This document shows positions 25,085-33,213 of a DNA stretch of 64,000 nucleotides, in pieces. Source of the stretch: Sphingomonas sp. IBVSS2 (GTDB lineage Bacteria; Pseudomonadota; Alphaproteobacteria; Sphingomonadales; Sphingomonadaceae). Location: contig NZ_NFUR01000004.1 in the NCBI RefSeq assembly GCF_002127225.1, positions 1-64,000 of the forward strand, given 5' to 3'. Within the stretch, counting starts at the first letter, position 1. Each line of letters begins with the position of its first letter. The translations under genes and the position numbers were made by a program. The notes beneath the pieces are model-generated. The model saw only the letters and a program-made list of their open reading frames with translations. It made no database searches and was not told the origin of the DNA.

Positions 25085-26692
25085 CTATGCGTTCATCCAC
25101 TGACGGATCACCGAGGCCGCCTCGGGCGGGCTGGCGGCGATCGCGTCCCCGATGCGCTTGAGCGCGGAGAGTTTGATGCGGCCGTCGACCTGGGCGAGCG
25201 CGATCTCCTGATCGAGCTGCGGCACGTCGGACGGGGTCATGGCTTCGAGCTGGGCCATCGCTTCCACATCGCCGTCGGCGGCGCGCTCGGCGAGTGCGAG
25301 CATCTCGGGCGAATGGGTGGGCAGCGCGGCCGGAGCCTCCGCCATCTCCGACGCGGGAGCGGGCTTGGGCTTCAGCATGCGCAGCGCGAGCAGGCCGACC
25401 GCGCCGATCACCACCAGCTGGAGCAGGCCCCAGATCCGGTCCATCGGCAGCGACGAGAAGAAGCTGCTCGTGGCGTCGGCCGGGGCGTCGCCGGTGTTGA
25501 ACTTCATGCTCTCGACGACGACGCTGTCGCCGCGCTGGGTGTCGGCGCCCACGGCATTCTCGACAAGGCGCTGCAGCCGGTCGATCTGCGGCTGGGGCAG
25601 CCCCTTGTCGCCGCCATCGACCATCACCGCGACGCTGAGGCGCGTCACCTTGCCCGGCGTGCGGACGGTTACCGTCCTGGTCGAGCTGTTGTCATAGGTG
25701 GTGTCTTCCGAATTCTGGTTGCTGCCCGACTGGCGCGAGGCGCCCGGCGTGTTGGCCGCGGCGGTCTGCGCGGCAGGCAGCTGGTTGCCGACCGAGGCGG
25801 TCTGCGCGCCGATATCGGTCTCGCGGTTCTGCTCGCCGGTCTCCACGCTCACCTGGCGGGCGATCACCTGCTTGTCGGGATCGAAGACGTGCGATTCCTC
25901 GCGCGACTGGTCGCGGTCGATCTGGGCGGAGACTTCGGCGCGGACCTTGCCCTGGCCGACGATCGGCTCGAGCAGCGATTCGATCTCGTCGCGCAGCTTG
26001 CCTTCCACGGCCTGCTGGCGCTGGTCGGCATCGCCGGCGCTGGCCGTGCTGGGGTCGCCGGCCCGGGCGAGCAGCGCACCGGTCTGGTCGACGACCGAGA
26101 CGGCATCGGGCGAAAGCTCGGGCACCGAGGAGGAGACGAGGTAGCGGATCGAGGCGACCGTCTCGCTCGGGATGCGGCCGCGGGTCTTCACGGTCACCGC
26201 CGCCGTCGCCTTGCGGCTTTCCTCCGCGAACATGGCGCGCTCGGGCATCACGATATGGACCCGCGCGCCGGTGACGTTCTGGATCGTCTGGATCGACTTG
26301 GCGAGTTCGCCTTCGATCGCGCGCGTCTCGTTCATCTTGGCGCGGCTGGCGGAGACGCCGAAGGGCTGCTCCTGGTCGAGCACCTCATAGCCGATCTTGC
26401 CGCCCAGCTTCTCGCCGGCCAGGCTCATGCGGAGCTCGGCCAGCTTGTCCTGCGGCGCCATGATCGACGTGCCGTCGGCCGAGAGCTGGAAGGCGACGTT
26501 CTGCGCCTTGAGCTTCTCGGAGATCGCCGAGGCGGCCGAGGGATCCAGGTCGGTGTAGAGGAAACCCATGCTCTGGGTGGAGCCGCGGGTGGCGACGAAG
26601 GCCAGGGCGGCGAGCAGCGCGAGCGCCACTCCCCCCATCAGCAACAGCCGCTTGGGGCCGATCTGGCCCACCAGGTTCTTGATCGCTTCCAA
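25085..26692 (-). CDS. fliF: MS-ring protein FliF
   Basis: 535 residues with transmembrane helices near 15-35 and about 430-450, YscJ/FliF ring-building motifs between them (FLYTDLDPSAASAISEKL, ASRAKMNETRAIEGELAKSI region) and a C-terminal FliG-binding tail (IAASPPEAASVIRQWM). Forms the MS ring. Start is TTG at 26692 with GGGGCGAC upstream; no good ATG exists. First gene of fliF-fliN-flbD-flhA. Unlike Caulobacter, fliG-fliH precede rather than follow fliF. Confidence 0.96.
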   Translation of the reverse strand: MEAIKNLVGQIGPKRLLLMGGVALALLAALAFVATRGSTQSMGFLYTDLDPSAASAISEKLKAQNVAFQLSADGTSIMAPQDKLAELRMSLAGEKLGGKIGYEVLDQEQPFGVSASRAKMNETRAIEGELAKSIQTIQNVTGARVHIVMPERAMFAEESRKATAAVTVKTRGRIPSETVASIRYLVSSSVPELSPDAVSVVDQTGALLARAGDPSTASAGDADQRQQAVEGKLRDEIESLLEPIVGQGKVRAEVSAQIDRDQSREESHVFDPDKQVIARQVSVETGEQNRETDIGAQTASVGNQLPAAQTAAANTPGASRQSGSNQNSEDTTYDNSSTRTVTVRTPGKVTRLSVAVMVDGGDKGLPQPQIDRLQRLVENAVGADTQRGDSVVVESMKFNTGDAPADATSSFFSSLPMDRIWGLLQLVVIGAVGLLALRMLKPKPAPASEMAEAPAALPTHSPEMLALAERAADGDVEAMAQLEAMTPSDVPQLDQEIALAQVDGRIKLSALKRIGDAIAASPPEAASVIRQWMNA

Positions 26693-26739
26693 TGTCGCCC
26701 CGTTCGATGGAACTGGCGGGGCGGATGCCCCTTGCGATC

Positions 26740-26749
26740 ATTATAGAGG
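26740..26749 (-). promoter_or_regulatory. fliF promoter box CCTCTATAAT
   Basis: On the minus strand, 47 bases before the fliF TTG. The adjacent palindrome at 26762-26774 ends 12 bp upstream. Confidence 0.7.
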
Positions 26750-26761
26750 GGCGAGGGAGCC

Positions 26762-26790
26762 GGCAGTTTTTGCCGGGGGAAATTTTTGCC
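26762..26790. promoter_or_regulatory. Double FlbD-like site at fliF
   Basis: GGCAGTTTTTGCC (26762-26774, extended to CCGGCA...TGCCGG) and a weaker copy GGAAATTTTTGCC (26778-26790) in tandem. The pair is the strongest example in the window. Confidence 0.6.
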
Positions 26791-26878
26791 TAGTGGGCTC
26801 GCCGACTGGCTTTTCCCCGGAATCGCGACTCCCCAAGGGCAGGAAACTCAGGCGGCAGGCGCGTCCTTTGCCCCTTCC

Positions 26879-26966
26879 CGTCATGCTGAACTCGTTTCAG
26901 CATCCAAGGCACCGCGAGGGATATCTCCCGGGGAGAGTTGGACCCTGAAACAAGTTCAGGGTGACC
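26879..26966. repeat. REP pair, copy 1
   Basis: Two imperfect palindromes: GTCATGCTGAACTCGTTTCA (from 26880) and CCTGAAACAAGTTCAGGGTG (from 26943). The same pair recurs in the opposite order at 32203-32289. The 26693-27008 gap otherwise holds only the fliF promoter region. Confidence 0.8.
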
Positions 26967-27008
26967 TGGGGTGGAAGGCTCGATTAGAGCCCGGCATCGA
27001 GAGTCAGG

Positions 27009-27671
27009 TCAAGCCGCCTTGAGCAGCGTCTCGAGCTCGGCCAGCACCGCTTCGCGGCGTGCCGTGGCATCGAGCGCCAGCCCGCCTTCCTCCCAGCCGA
27101 TACGGGCATCGCCCACCGGGATGTCGGCATCGGGCACCACGATCAGGTTCAGCTTGCGGCGGTCGCGCGACTGGCGGTCGGCGATGCGGCCCTCGATGTC
27201 TTCCAGCAGGTCGGGGTGGACGCGCACCAGCAATTCGGTGCCGCGCGCGACCTGGCCGAGGGCCCGGCCGATCGCTTCGTCGATGGCGGCGCCCGGCGCG
27301 GTTTCGAGGGCGCGGCCCGCGATCATGTCGGCGGCGGCGAGTGCGATCTCGGCCGCCTCGCCGGTCACCCGTTCGGAGACTTCGGTGAATTGCGCGTCGA
27401 TCACTTCGATGCCGGCCTGCAGCGCGTCGACCGCGCTCAGCAGCGCGACTTCGCGTTCCGCGCGGGCCTGGGCCAGCCCGGCCTCATAGCCCTGGGCCCG
27501 GGCAAGGGCGAGGGCGGATTCCTGTTCGGACCTGAGCAGCGCCAGCTCGGCGCGCAGCGTCGCCACTTCGAGCGCGGCATCGGGGCCGATCGGCGCGCTC
27601 CGGCCGGGCGGCACGGCGAAGATACGGTCGAAGCCGAAGCGCTCGACATGGACATGGGCATGCATGCTCAT
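27009..27671 (-). CDS. fliH: Flagellar assembly protein FliH
   Basis: 220 residues: a helical, Ala/Glu/Arg-rich N-terminal half (stalk) and a C-terminal domain (ELLVRVHPDLLEDIEGRIAD and LNLIVVPDADIPVGDARIGW segments) matching FliH, the peripheral stalk that regulates FliI. ATG at 27671 is chosen because AGGGAA lies 9 bases upstream; a TTG at 27677 is too close to it. Twelve bases after fliG. His-rich start (MSMHAHVHVERFG). Confidence 0.88.
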   Translation of the reverse strand: MSMHAHVHVERFGFDRIFAVPPGRSAPIGPDAALEVATLRAELALLRSEQESALALARAQGYEAGLAQARAEREVALLSAVDALQAGIEVIDAQFTEVSERVTGEAAEIALAAADMIAGRALETAPGAAIDEAIGRALGQVARGTELLVRVHPDLLEDIEGRIADRQSRDRRKLNLIVVPDADIPVGDARIGWEEGGLALDATARREAVLAELETLLKAA

Positions 27672-27683
27672 CGGCAATATTCC

Positions 27684-28718
27684 CTAGATGATCATCGCGT
27701 CGTCGGACTTGGGGTCGACGAGCAGGATCTCGCCGCGGTCCGCCAGGTCCTTGGCCAGGCGCACCAGCGCCGACTGGGCCTCCTCGCAATCGCGGGCGCG
27801 CACCGGGCCCATGCCCGCCATGTCCTCGCGCAGCAGCTTCGAGGCGCGCTCGGTCATCGCGCCGAAGAACAGCTGCTTCAGGCTGTCCGGCGCGCCCTTC
27901 AGCGCCAGCGCCATCTGGCGCTTGTCGGCGCTGCGGACGATCGACGAGATCGCCGGCGGCAGCAGATTGCCCAGGTCCTCGAAGGTGAACATCAGCGCGC
28001 GGATCCGCTCGGCGCTCTCCGGCGCGCGGTTGTCGAGCGCGGTGAGCATCGCTTCCTCGGTCGAGCGGTCGAGCGAGTTGAACAGCTCGGCCATCGCCTC
28101 GTGCGGGTCGCGCTTCTGCGAGCGCGAGAGGTTGGTCATGAACTCGGTCTTCAGCGTCTGCTCGACCTGGTTGATCACGTCCTTCTGCACCGTCTCCATG
28201 CGCAGCATGCGCATGATCACGTCGACCGAGAAGTCGCGCGGCAGCTCGGAGAGCACGCGCGCGGCATGGTCGGGGCGCAGCTTGGAGAGGATCACCGCCA
28301 CGGTCTGCGGATATTCGTGCTTCAGCGCGCCGGCGAGCACGGACTCGCTGACATTGGAGAGCTTGTCCCACATCGTGCGGCCGGAAGGACCGCGGATGTC
28401 CTCCATGATCTCCTTCACCTTGTCGCCGGGCAGGATGCCGGTGAGCAGGCGTTCGGTGGTCTCGTAGCTGCCGTGCAGCGTCGCCATCGAGGCGACTTCG
28501 CTGGTGAACTGGACGAGCAGATGCTCCACCACCTGGGCCGGGATGCGGCCCAGGCCGGCGATGGTCGACGACAGTTCCTTCACTTCGTCGGTGGAGAGCT
28601 GTTCCCAGATCGGCGCGCCATGATCCTTGCCCAGCGCCAGCATCAGGGCGGCGGCGCGCTGTGCGCCGCTGAAGCGCTTCAGTTCGGGCGGTTCTGCGAT
28701 CGGCGCCATCACGGACAT
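27684..28718 (-). CDS. fliG: Motor switch protein FliG
   Basis: 344 residues; three helical domains. The middle domain has EYPQTVAVILSKLRPDHAARVL (EHPQ motif with Tyr for His), and the C-terminal torque helix region carries the charged run TERASKLLREDMAGMGPVRARD. FliG links FliF to the C-ring and contacts stators. ATG at 28718 follows GAGGGAAAC. First gene of fliG-fliH. Confidence 0.95.
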   Translation of the reverse strand: MSVMAPIAEPPELKRFSGAQRAAALMLALGKDHGAPIWEQLSTDEVKELSSTIAGLGRIPAQVVEHLLVQFTSEVASMATLHGSYETTERLLTGILPGDKVKEIMEDIRGPSGRTMWDKLSNVSESVLAGALKHEYPQTVAVILSKLRPDHAARVLSELPRDFSVDVIMRMLRMETVQKDVINQVEQTLKTEFMTNLSRSQKRDPHEAMAELFNSLDRSTEEAMLTALDNRAPESAERIRALMFTFEDLGNLLPPAISSIVRSADKRQMALALKGAPDSLKQLFFGAMTERASKLLREDMAGMGPVRARDCEEAQSALVRLAKDLADRGEILLVDPKSDDAMII

Positions 28719-28735
28719 GTTTTTTCGTTTCCCTC

Positions 28736-28749
28736 GCGAAAAATTGCGG
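28736..28749. promoter_or_regulatory. Degenerate FlbD-like site in fliG leader
   Basis: GCGAAAAATTGCGG, a relaxed copy of the palindrome, located between the fliG box and its ATG, so it would repress rather than activate if bound. Confidence 0.35.
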
Positions 28750-28776
28750 CCGCACACACGGGCGGGGGCCGCTTTC

Positions 28777-28790
28777 CCTCTATTATAGGA
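28777..28790. promoter_or_regulatory. Bidirectional box, fliG / beta-propeller gene
   Basis: CCTCTATTATAGGA reads CCTATAATAGAGG leftward to fliG and CCTCTATTAT rightward to the 28818 gene, the same symmetric design as at fliL/flgF. Confidence 0.6.
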
Positions 28791-28817
28791 GCAAGGCAGG
28801 CAGGGCGGATCGCGAAG

Positions 28818-31598
28818 ATGGTTAATTTATCTGGAAACCTGATCGGCTTGAGCATCCTGACGGGGTCGAGCTCGACCATGACGTCGGCGGTCTCGCCGAT
28901 CGCCTATGAGAGCAAGGCGGTGCGCACGGCCAAGGCGCAGTTCACCACCGCGGCCACCGTCGCGCCGTGGAAGAGCGGCAACGCCCTGCCGGTCAATGCC
29001 AGCCAGGTCTCCGCGATCACCGCGCTGCGCTCGATCATCACCCCTGCCACCACCGACGGCAACGGCACCTTTCTGCCCAAGGACGTGCAGACCAGCTTCA
29101 CTGCCTATCAGGCGCTCGACAAGCTGCGCGTGCTCGCCGAGACCGCGAGCGCCAAGACCACGTCCGACGCGCAACGCACCCAGCTGCAGAAGACCTTCCT
29201 CAAGGGGCTGGACGATCTCCAATCCTATCTGAGCACCGCGCCGTCCGACCTGGTGAAGCTCGCTTATGGCAAGCCGGCGTCCAGCATCACCTCGACCAAG
29301 CTGGCCGCCACCAGCGTCTACGAGACCGAGGGCAAGACCCTGGTCAAGGCACGCGGCGATGCGATCCCCGGCCTTGCCGGCACCGAGCAGTTCGCGATCA
29401 CGCTGAGCAAGCCGGGCGTCGCGGCGCAGACGGTCACCGTCGACCTGTCGCAGGGCGCGCAGCCGCCCACGCTCGATTCCGTCGCGGCCCAGTTCAACGC
29501 CGCGATCGCCGCGATCCCCAATCTGGATACCAATGGCGCGCCCCAGCTCGACGCCAACGGCAATGTCGTGCCGCGCTGGAAGTCGACCTTCAAGGTGACC
29601 AACGAGGGTGGGAAATGGGGCTTCACCCTTTCGAACCCCACCGGCATCGAGCAGGTCACGCTCGACCAGACCAACGCCAAGGACGCGCTGGTCGTCGCCA
29701 CCGGCCAGACCGCGCTCGACGCGCCGAGCTCCACCCAGCTCTTCCGCTTCGACGATCCCGCGGGTGGCAACACGCGCGTGGCGATGGGCACGATCCAGGC
29801 GCTCGATCGCCAGGCGACCGCGCAGAATGTGGCGGCCGGCAAGACGACGACGATCACCACCACCACGACCGATCTCGACGGCAAGGTGAAGACCGTCAAG
29901 ACGTCGACCAGCAACGTCTACGCCAATACCGATGCCGCCGCGGTGGTCACCGATGCGCAGGGCAACAGCTATGTCGTCGGCACCACCAAGGGCGATCTTG
30001 GCGCCAACCTGTCGGACGGCGACAACAACCTGTTCCTCACCAAGGTGGACGGCGCCGGCAATGTCGTGTGGCAGCGCAGCCTGGGCGCCACCGGCTCGTC
30101 GACCGGCGCGGCGGTGAGCCTGGGCCCCGACGGCAGCATCGTCGTCGCCGGCACGGTCACCGGCAGCTTCGGCGGCGCCTCTACCGATGGCGACATGGTC
30201 GTCGCCAAATATGCCGCGAACGGCGACGAGAAATTCTCCACCGTGGTCCGCTCGGCGGGCACCGACGTCGCCAAGGCGGTCGCGGTCGGCGCTGACGGCT
30301 CGGTCTATGTCGGCGGCCGCATCGCCGCCGGCAATGACGGCTTCGTCGCGCGCATCGACGCGAGCGGCAAGATCGCCGAGCGCCGCACCCTCACCGGAGC
30401 GGGCAGCGACAGCGTCAATGCGCTCGCGGTCGACGACGACGGCAATGTCCTCGCGCTCGTCTCGCACGACGGCAATGCGGAGCTCCGCAAGTTCCAGGGT
30501 TCGTCGCTCGCCACCGATATGGGCAGCCTCAGCCTCGGCACTGCCGATGCCCGCGTGATCGCGGTGGCCGATGACGGCACGATCGCGGTGGGCGGCGCGA
30601 CATCGACCGCGCTTTCGGGCAGCCAGGTCAACGGCATCAGCGGCAATCGCGATGGCTTCGTCACGCGGATCGATGCCGGCCTGTCGAGCGCCAGCACCAC
30701 CTATCTCGGCTCCTCGGCCGACGACCAGGTCGACAGCATCGCCTTCATGAACGGCGAGCTCTATGCCGGCGGCCGCACCACCGGCGACCTGGCGGCAACC
30801 CGCCGCGGCCCGACCGACGGCTTCGTCGCGCGCATCGACGCATCGACCGGCGCGGTGCAGAACACCACCCAGTTCGGCCAGGCGCTGCTGCGCACCGAGC
30901 CGGTCCGCATCGCCGCCGACCAGGGCGGCGCCAGCGCGGTCTCGGCGCTCGGCTATGGGCGCGGCACGATCAACGCGGTCGCCTCGAGCAAGGTGACGAC
31001 GCAGACGGGGCTCAAGGCGGGCGACTATTTCTCGTTCAAGGCCGATGACGGCGCAGTCCGCAAGCTGACCATCCTCGCCGACGACACGCTTCAGTCGATC
31101 GCCACGCGCATGCAGGGCATGCTCGGCGCGTCCAAGGCCACCGTCACCGCCACGGCGGTGGACGGCGTCCAGCAGTTGCGCATCACCATGAAATCGGGGC
31201 ACCAATTGCAGCTTCTGGCGGGCACCGGCGACAGCGACGCGCTCGCCAAGCTCGGCATGGAGCCGCAGCGCATCGCGACCCAGGCGGCGGTATCGAGCAA
31301 TGCGCCCAAGGTGCGCCCGGGCGGCAGCTTCGGCCTGGATCTGGGCGAGGGGCTCAGCCTGTCCACGGCCGACATGGCCAAGACCGCGCTCGGCAAGATC
31401 AAGGACGCGATCTCGATGTCGCAGACCGCCTATCGCTCGCTCTACTGGGACGACACCAAGGCGAAGATGATCGACGGCAGCAAGAAGAACGCGGCGACCG
31501 GCAAGGAAAGCACGGCGATCGTCAACGCCCAGCTCGCAAATTATCAGGCGGCGCTTGCCCGGCTGAACAGCTCCACGCCCTCCACCTACGGATTCTGA
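28818..31598 (+). CDS. Large FlaEY-like beta-propeller protein
   Basis: 926 residues from ATG 28818. The N-terminal 150 and C-terminal 150 residues are helical and flagellin/hook-protein-like (MSQTAYRSLYWDDTKAK, ANYQAALARLNSSTPSTYGF), with a beta-rich insert and a propeller of about five SBBP-type repeats (recurring DGFVARIDAS and DGS-VYVGG, residues roughly 365-700). No signal peptide, so any surface role needs flagellar export. It resembles proteins annotated as Caulobacter FlaEY, which affect filament assembly; that identity is moderate. It is 2 bases from flgB and co-transcribed. Confidence 0.6.
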   Translation: MVNLSGNLIGLSILTGSSSTMTSAVSPIAYESKAVRTAKAQFTTAATVAPWKSGNALPVNASQVSAITALRSIITPATTDGNGTFLPKDVQTSFTAYQALDKLRVLAETASAKTTSDAQRTQLQKTFLKGLDDLQSYLSTAPSDLVKLAYGKPASSITSTKLAATSVYETEGKTLVKARGDAIPGLAGTEQFAITLSKPGVAAQTVTVDLSQGAQPPTLDSVAAQFNAAIAAIPNLDTNGAPQLDANGNVVPRWKSTFKVTNEGGKWGFTLSNPTGIEQVTLDQTNAKDALVVATGQTALDAPSSTQLFRFDDPAGGNTRVAMGTIQALDRQATAQNVAAGKTTTITTTTTDLDGKVKTVKTSTSNVYANTDAAAVVTDAQGNSYVVGTTKGDLGANLSDGDNNLFLTKVDGAGNVVWQRSLGATGSSTGAAVSLGPDGSIVVAGTVTGSFGGASTDGDMVVAKYAANGDEKFSTVVRSAGTDVAKAVAVGADGSVYVGGRIAAGNDGFVARIDASGKIAERRTLTGAGSDSVNALAVDDDGNVLALVSHDGNAELRKFQGSSLATDMGSLSLGTADARVIAVADDGTIAVGGATSTALSGSQVNGISGNRDGFVTRIDAGLSSASTTYLGSSADDQVDSIAFMNGELYAGGRTTGDLAATRRGPTDGFVARIDASTGAVQNTTQFGQALLRTEPVRIAADQGGASAVSALGYGRGTINAVASSKVTTQTGLKAGDYFSFKADDGAVRKLTILADDTLQSIATRMQGMLGASKATVTATAVDGVQQLRITMKSGHQLQLLAGTGDSDALAKLGMEPQRIATQAAVSSNAPKVRPGGSFGLDLGEGLSLSTADMAKTALGKIKDAISMSQTAYRSLYWDDTKAKMIDGSKKNAATGKESTAIVNAQLANYQAALARLNSSTPSTYGF

Positions 31599-31600
31599 TC

Positions 31601-32017
31601 ATGGACATGCCCCCGATCCTCTCCGGCATCCGCCGCCAGATGGAGACGCTCTCCGATCGCCAACGCGTGATCGCCCAGAACATCGCCAACAGCGAGACGC
31701 CGGGTTTCAAGGCGCGCATGGTGGAGGACGCCGATTTCTCCGACCTGCTCGGCAGCGCGAGCAGCGGCAGCATCCGCGTCGCCAAGCCGCGCGTCGAGCT
31801 GACCGCCGGCATGAAGGGGCTGGGCGCGATCCAGCCGGCCGGCGCCGGCATCGTGCTCGACAAGGACATCAGCGAGACCAAGCCCGACGGCAACAACGTC
31901 ACGCTGGAAGACCAGCTGCTCAAGCTCGGCCAGGTCCAGGCGGATTTCACCGCGATGACCAATCTCTACCGCAAGCAGCTGAGCATGCTGAAGACCGCGG
32001 TGGGGAAGGGCGGGTAA
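31601..32017 (+). CDS. flgB: Proximal rod protein FlgB
   Basis: 138 residues. SDRQRVIAQNIANSETPGFKAR is the rod N-terminal motif, and the C-terminus NNVTLEDQLLKLGQVQADF with MTNLYRKQLSMLKTA is FlgB. First rod subunit on the MS ring. It is separated from flgC-fliE (39 kb, opposite strand), unlike most flagellar systems, and paired instead with the propeller gene. Followed by a terminator. Confidence 0.95.
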   Translation: MDMPPILSGIRRQMETLSDRQRVIAQNIANSETPGFKARMVEDADFSDLLGSASSGSIRVAKPRVELTAGMKGLGAIQPAGAGIVLDKDISETKPDGNNVTLEDQLLKLGQVQADFTAMTNLYRKQLSMLKTAVGKGG

Positions 32018-32042
32018 CTGCCCGCTTCGGTGGACGAAGACG

Positions 32043-32074
32043 AAAGGGCCCGCGAGCGGATCGCGGGCCCTTTT
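32043..32074 (+). terminator. flgB terminator
   Basis: AAAGGGCCCGCGA pairs with TCGCGGGCCCTTTT around GCGGA, ending in four T. Strong rho-independent terminator. Confidence 0.9.
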
Positions 32075-32202
32075 CATATTTGGCGTTGCGGTTCGATAGT
32101 CGTCACCCCGACCTACCGAGCCGCGAATGCTGTGGTCTCGATGCTTGTCCGGCACCCGCCTCCCGTTGGATCGCGCCCGAACCGCCAATCCAAGAAATCA
32201 CC

Positions 32203-32289
32203 GTCACCCTGAACTCGTTTCAGGGTCCAACTCTCCACGAGCGGTATCGCCGGTGGCAGGTTGGATGCTGAAACGAGTTCAGCATGACG
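32203..32289. repeat. REP pair, copy 2
   Basis: CACCCTGAACTCGTTTCAGG (from 32205) and TGCTGAAACGAGTTCAGCAT (from 32266). Same two palindromes as at 26879-26966, in inverted order. Confidence 0.8.
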
Positions 32290-32484
32290 CAGGAGGAACG
32301 GGCGGTTTCGTCTACCTGGCGAACGCCGGAACCTTATCCGCCGCCGAGCCGCTCTTGGACCCCGGGGATCCCCCAACCGCATCAGGGGGCGGCGTCGTCG
32401 GTTTCCCGCCGCCGAACACGCCCTTCGCGGTGTAGATTTCGGAACCTTCCGCGCCCCGGGGAGCACGGCTCGGCGCAGGAGGTG

Positions 32485-32910
32485 TCAGAGCCGCGCGTTG
32501 ATCGAGATCGGCGCCGGGGCGTCCATCCCGCCCAGGCCGCCACAGGCGCCATAGGTCATGCTGCGGCTGCCCGTCAGGCGCTGGGCCTCGGCGGCGATCG
32601 CGCCCATCATCTCGACCGAGAGCTCGATCTGGCGCGCGAGGATCCGGGCATTGACGGCCGAGGCGTCGCGCAAGCCGCGGCTGGCCTCGGCCAGCGTCTC
32701 GCGCGTTTCGGGGTCCAGCCGCTCGGCCCAGTCGTCGGGCGCCTCGCGCTTCATCCGCGCCACTTCGGCCTCGATCCGGCCGGTGAGGCGCAGCTTGGCC
32801 TGGGCGATCTCGGGCAGTTCCGGGAAATAGGGGCCCCGGCCCAACCGATCACTCTCCTCTTCCATGAGATGGGTGAGGGACACCATGGCGTCGATGAGCT
32901 GCTCGGTCAT
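32485..32910 (-). CDS. FlgN-like export chaperone
   Basis: 141 residues, nearly all alpha-helix: an acidic N-terminus with MTEQLIDAMVSLTHLMEEESDRL, a long middle helix, and RGLRDASAVNARILARQIELS, which is typical of FlgN (chaperone of FlgK and FlgL). Immediately follows flgJ with no gap. Sequence similarity in FlgN is low, so the call relies on helical pattern and position. Confidence 0.65.
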   Translation of the reverse strand: MTEQLIDAMVSLTHLMEEESDRLGRGPYFPELPEIAQAKLRLTGRIEAEVARMKREAPDDWAERLDPETRETLAEASRGLRDASAVNARILARQIELSVEMMGAIAAEAQRLTGSRSMTYGACGGLGGMDAPAPISINARL

Positions 32911-33213
32911 TTACTTGTTACCCTGTTGGAGCTTGAGGATCTGGTCGAGCACCACCGGCGCCAGGCCGATGCCGCCGCGATCGGCGATCGCATTGCCGAG
33001 CTTCTCGGCCATGATGCCGCGGAACATTTCCTCGCCATGCCCGCCGGAAAATTCCCCGTCGCCCTGCTGCACGCTCTCGAGCATGAGCTGGGTCATCTGG
33101 CCGAGGAACACCGCCTCGAAATTCTTCGCGGTCTCGCGGTTCTTCGCGTCGAGCCTGGGGTTGTTCGTCGCGGCCGGGGCCTGCGGCCCGTTGGCGGAAG
33201 TCACGTCGCGCAT
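32911..33213 (-). CDS. flgJ: Rod-binding protein FlgJ, single-domain
   Basis: 100 residues: AKNFEAVFLGQMTQLMLESV and GGHGEEMFRGIMAEKLGNAIA are the rod-binding domain of FlgJ. The C-terminal muramidase of enteric FlgJ is absent, as in other alphaproteobacteria; the separate transglycosylase at 334-1386 may replace it. Start overlaps the flgI stop (ATGA type). Confidence 0.92.
   Translation of the reverse strand: MRDVTSANGPQAPAATNNPRLDAKNRETAKNFEAVFLGQMTQLMLESVQQGDGEFSGGHGEEMFRGIMAEKLGNAIADRGGIGLAPVVLDQILKLQQGNK

Larger units (their letters stand above)
32018..32484. other. Non-coding gap with terminator and REP pair
   Basis: A 467-base convergent gap between flgB and the flgN-like gene. It holds the flgB terminator (32043-32074) and the REP pair at 32203-32289. 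The remaining 32290-32484 contains GC-rich short inverted repeats but no convincing gene. Confidence 0.7.

Noticed and set aside
23492..26746. A 1084-residue plus-strand open frame
   Set aside because: Shadow of flbD, fliN and fliF on the opposite strand.
27216..28817. In-frame N-terminal extension of the propeller gene
   Set aside because: Overlaps fliH and fliG on the other strand with off-frame composition; ATG at 28818 is downstream of the promoter box.
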